Assembly: GCA_026770585.1 (NCBI GenBank)
Contig: MU646475.1
Coordinates: 536,432 to 553,772 of the forward strand
Direction of reading: 5' to 3'
Source of the DNA: Baffinella frigidus
Taxonomy: Eukaryota > Cryptophyceae > Cryptomonadales > Baffinellaceae
Length of the DNA stretch: 17,341 nucleotides
Shown here: piece after piece, positions 12,901-14,592 of the stretch
How positions within the stretch are numbered: position 1 is the first letter of the stretch
Layout of the letters: each line of letters begins with the position of its first letter
Translations under genes and position numbers: made by a program
Notes under the pieces: generated by a model
Told to the model about the DNA's origin: nothing
Seen by the model: only the letters and a program-made list of their open reading frames with translations
Databases searched by the model: none

Positions 12901-14539
12901 ACGGCTGCATCCCCGTCAGCAAGGTACCTCTTCCTCTTCCTTATTACTCTCGAAGCAGGTCCTAGCGACACAGCGGACTTCGAAGGGATTTTGAATAACC
13001 CCTAAGGAGATAAGACCCAGGACCCTACTGCAGGCAATCCGCAGGGACATAGGCGGGATTCCTACGAACAAGGTAACTGGAAATGGGTTAATTCTGAAGC
13101 CTTTTCCCCTTCGTATCCCGCTGTGTGGGCAGGCCCTTGAGCCTTGAGTTGATTGAGGCAAATGTCTAAAACATTAACGTTTTGTTTTCACCAGACGCGT
13201 CAACTTCAACGCAAAAAAATGTAACGTTGACCGTTCCACAGGGGACACGTTCGACGTGCTATCCTAACCGATTCTGGGTGTCTGAACCACCAAGAATCCC
13301 TTCGTAGCCAGCTGTGTGGCCAGAAGAAACCCAAGCCACCCCGAAATGCACAACACAGGGGATGGATTATGCCATCGAGAAGCTGATAACGAAGCTGAGT
13401 TCCAAATTCCTGGTGTGGAACGCGACGTTCCGCTATAAATCCACAAACGTTCGTTGTCCCAGACTTGCAACTCCACAAACGTTCGTTGTCTAATCCACAA
13501 ACGTTCGTTCTAATCCACAAACGTTCGGTGTCCCAGACTTACGACGTTTTTTGTCCCAGACTTACAACTAAAAAAACTATTTTCTTTAAGTTAACTTAAA
13601 AGCTTTTTTAAAAAAAACGTTAACCGTTTCACAGGGGATGGACAATGCCATCGAAAAGCTGATGACGGATCTGACATCCAAATTCCTGGTGTGGAACCTC
13701 TCGGGAGAGGACAAGTTCGACGGCTCCCGCCTCCGCGACCAGGTTATGAGCCTTCCTCCTTCCCACGCAAGATCCTTGGGGGGGTATTTCGTGGCTGGCA
13801 TTGGAGCCATTTTCATGATTCTATAGGAGAAATCAAAGGAGAAATTACTATGGCATAGGTAATTTTACTAATGAATCATAATTAAACCAATTACCCCCCC
13901 CAACTGCGCGCGTGCTGCCGGATCTGAGTTGCAAGTTTCTGGTGTGGAAGAACCTCTTTGAAGAGGACTTGTTCGACGGTTTTCGCCTCGGTGATCAGGT
14001 TATGATCCTCCCTCTTTTGATGGTTTGGGGTTTAGGGTGCGCCCGCACCCCTCCTCAACCCCTAACCTCTAACCTCTGACCCCTGACCCCTAACCCCTAA
14101 CCCCTAACCTCTAACCCCTAACCCCTAACTCCTAACCCCTAACCCCTGACCCCTAAAACCTAAAGCTTCAACCCTAAACCCTAAACCCTAAACCCTAAAC
14201 CCTAAAATCTAAACCTTAAACCCTAAACCCTAAACCCTAAACCCTAAACCCTACACCCTACACCCGAGACTCCAAACCCCAAACCCTAAACCCCAAACTC
14301 TCAACCCTCAACCCCAAACCCCAAACCCGATGCAGGTGCTGGACTGGGATCTGGGCGACTCCGTCCCAGGCTTCGAGGTGCTGCCCATCTCCCTAAACCT
14401 CTACCCTCAGGGTTTAGGGTTTACTGACCGAAAACCTTACCCCTAGACCACGCCCAAATCCCAGTCGCGAACCTGGACAGGGTTTAGGGATTGGATTTTG
14501 GGGTTTGGGGTTTGGGGTGTGGGGTTGAGGGATGGGGGT

Positions 14540-14592
<53 letters not shown>

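Noticed and set aside
13638-13826. Single-exon 62-codon gene MDNAIEK...
   Set aside because: It is exon 15 read past its donor. The tail after DQ is not conserved in the copy at 13915-13998.
14378-14392. Exon 16 extended to the codons LPIS, as the open frame allows
   Set aside because: No GT donor follows. Ending at gag/gtgctg gives a canonical site and a family-like length.
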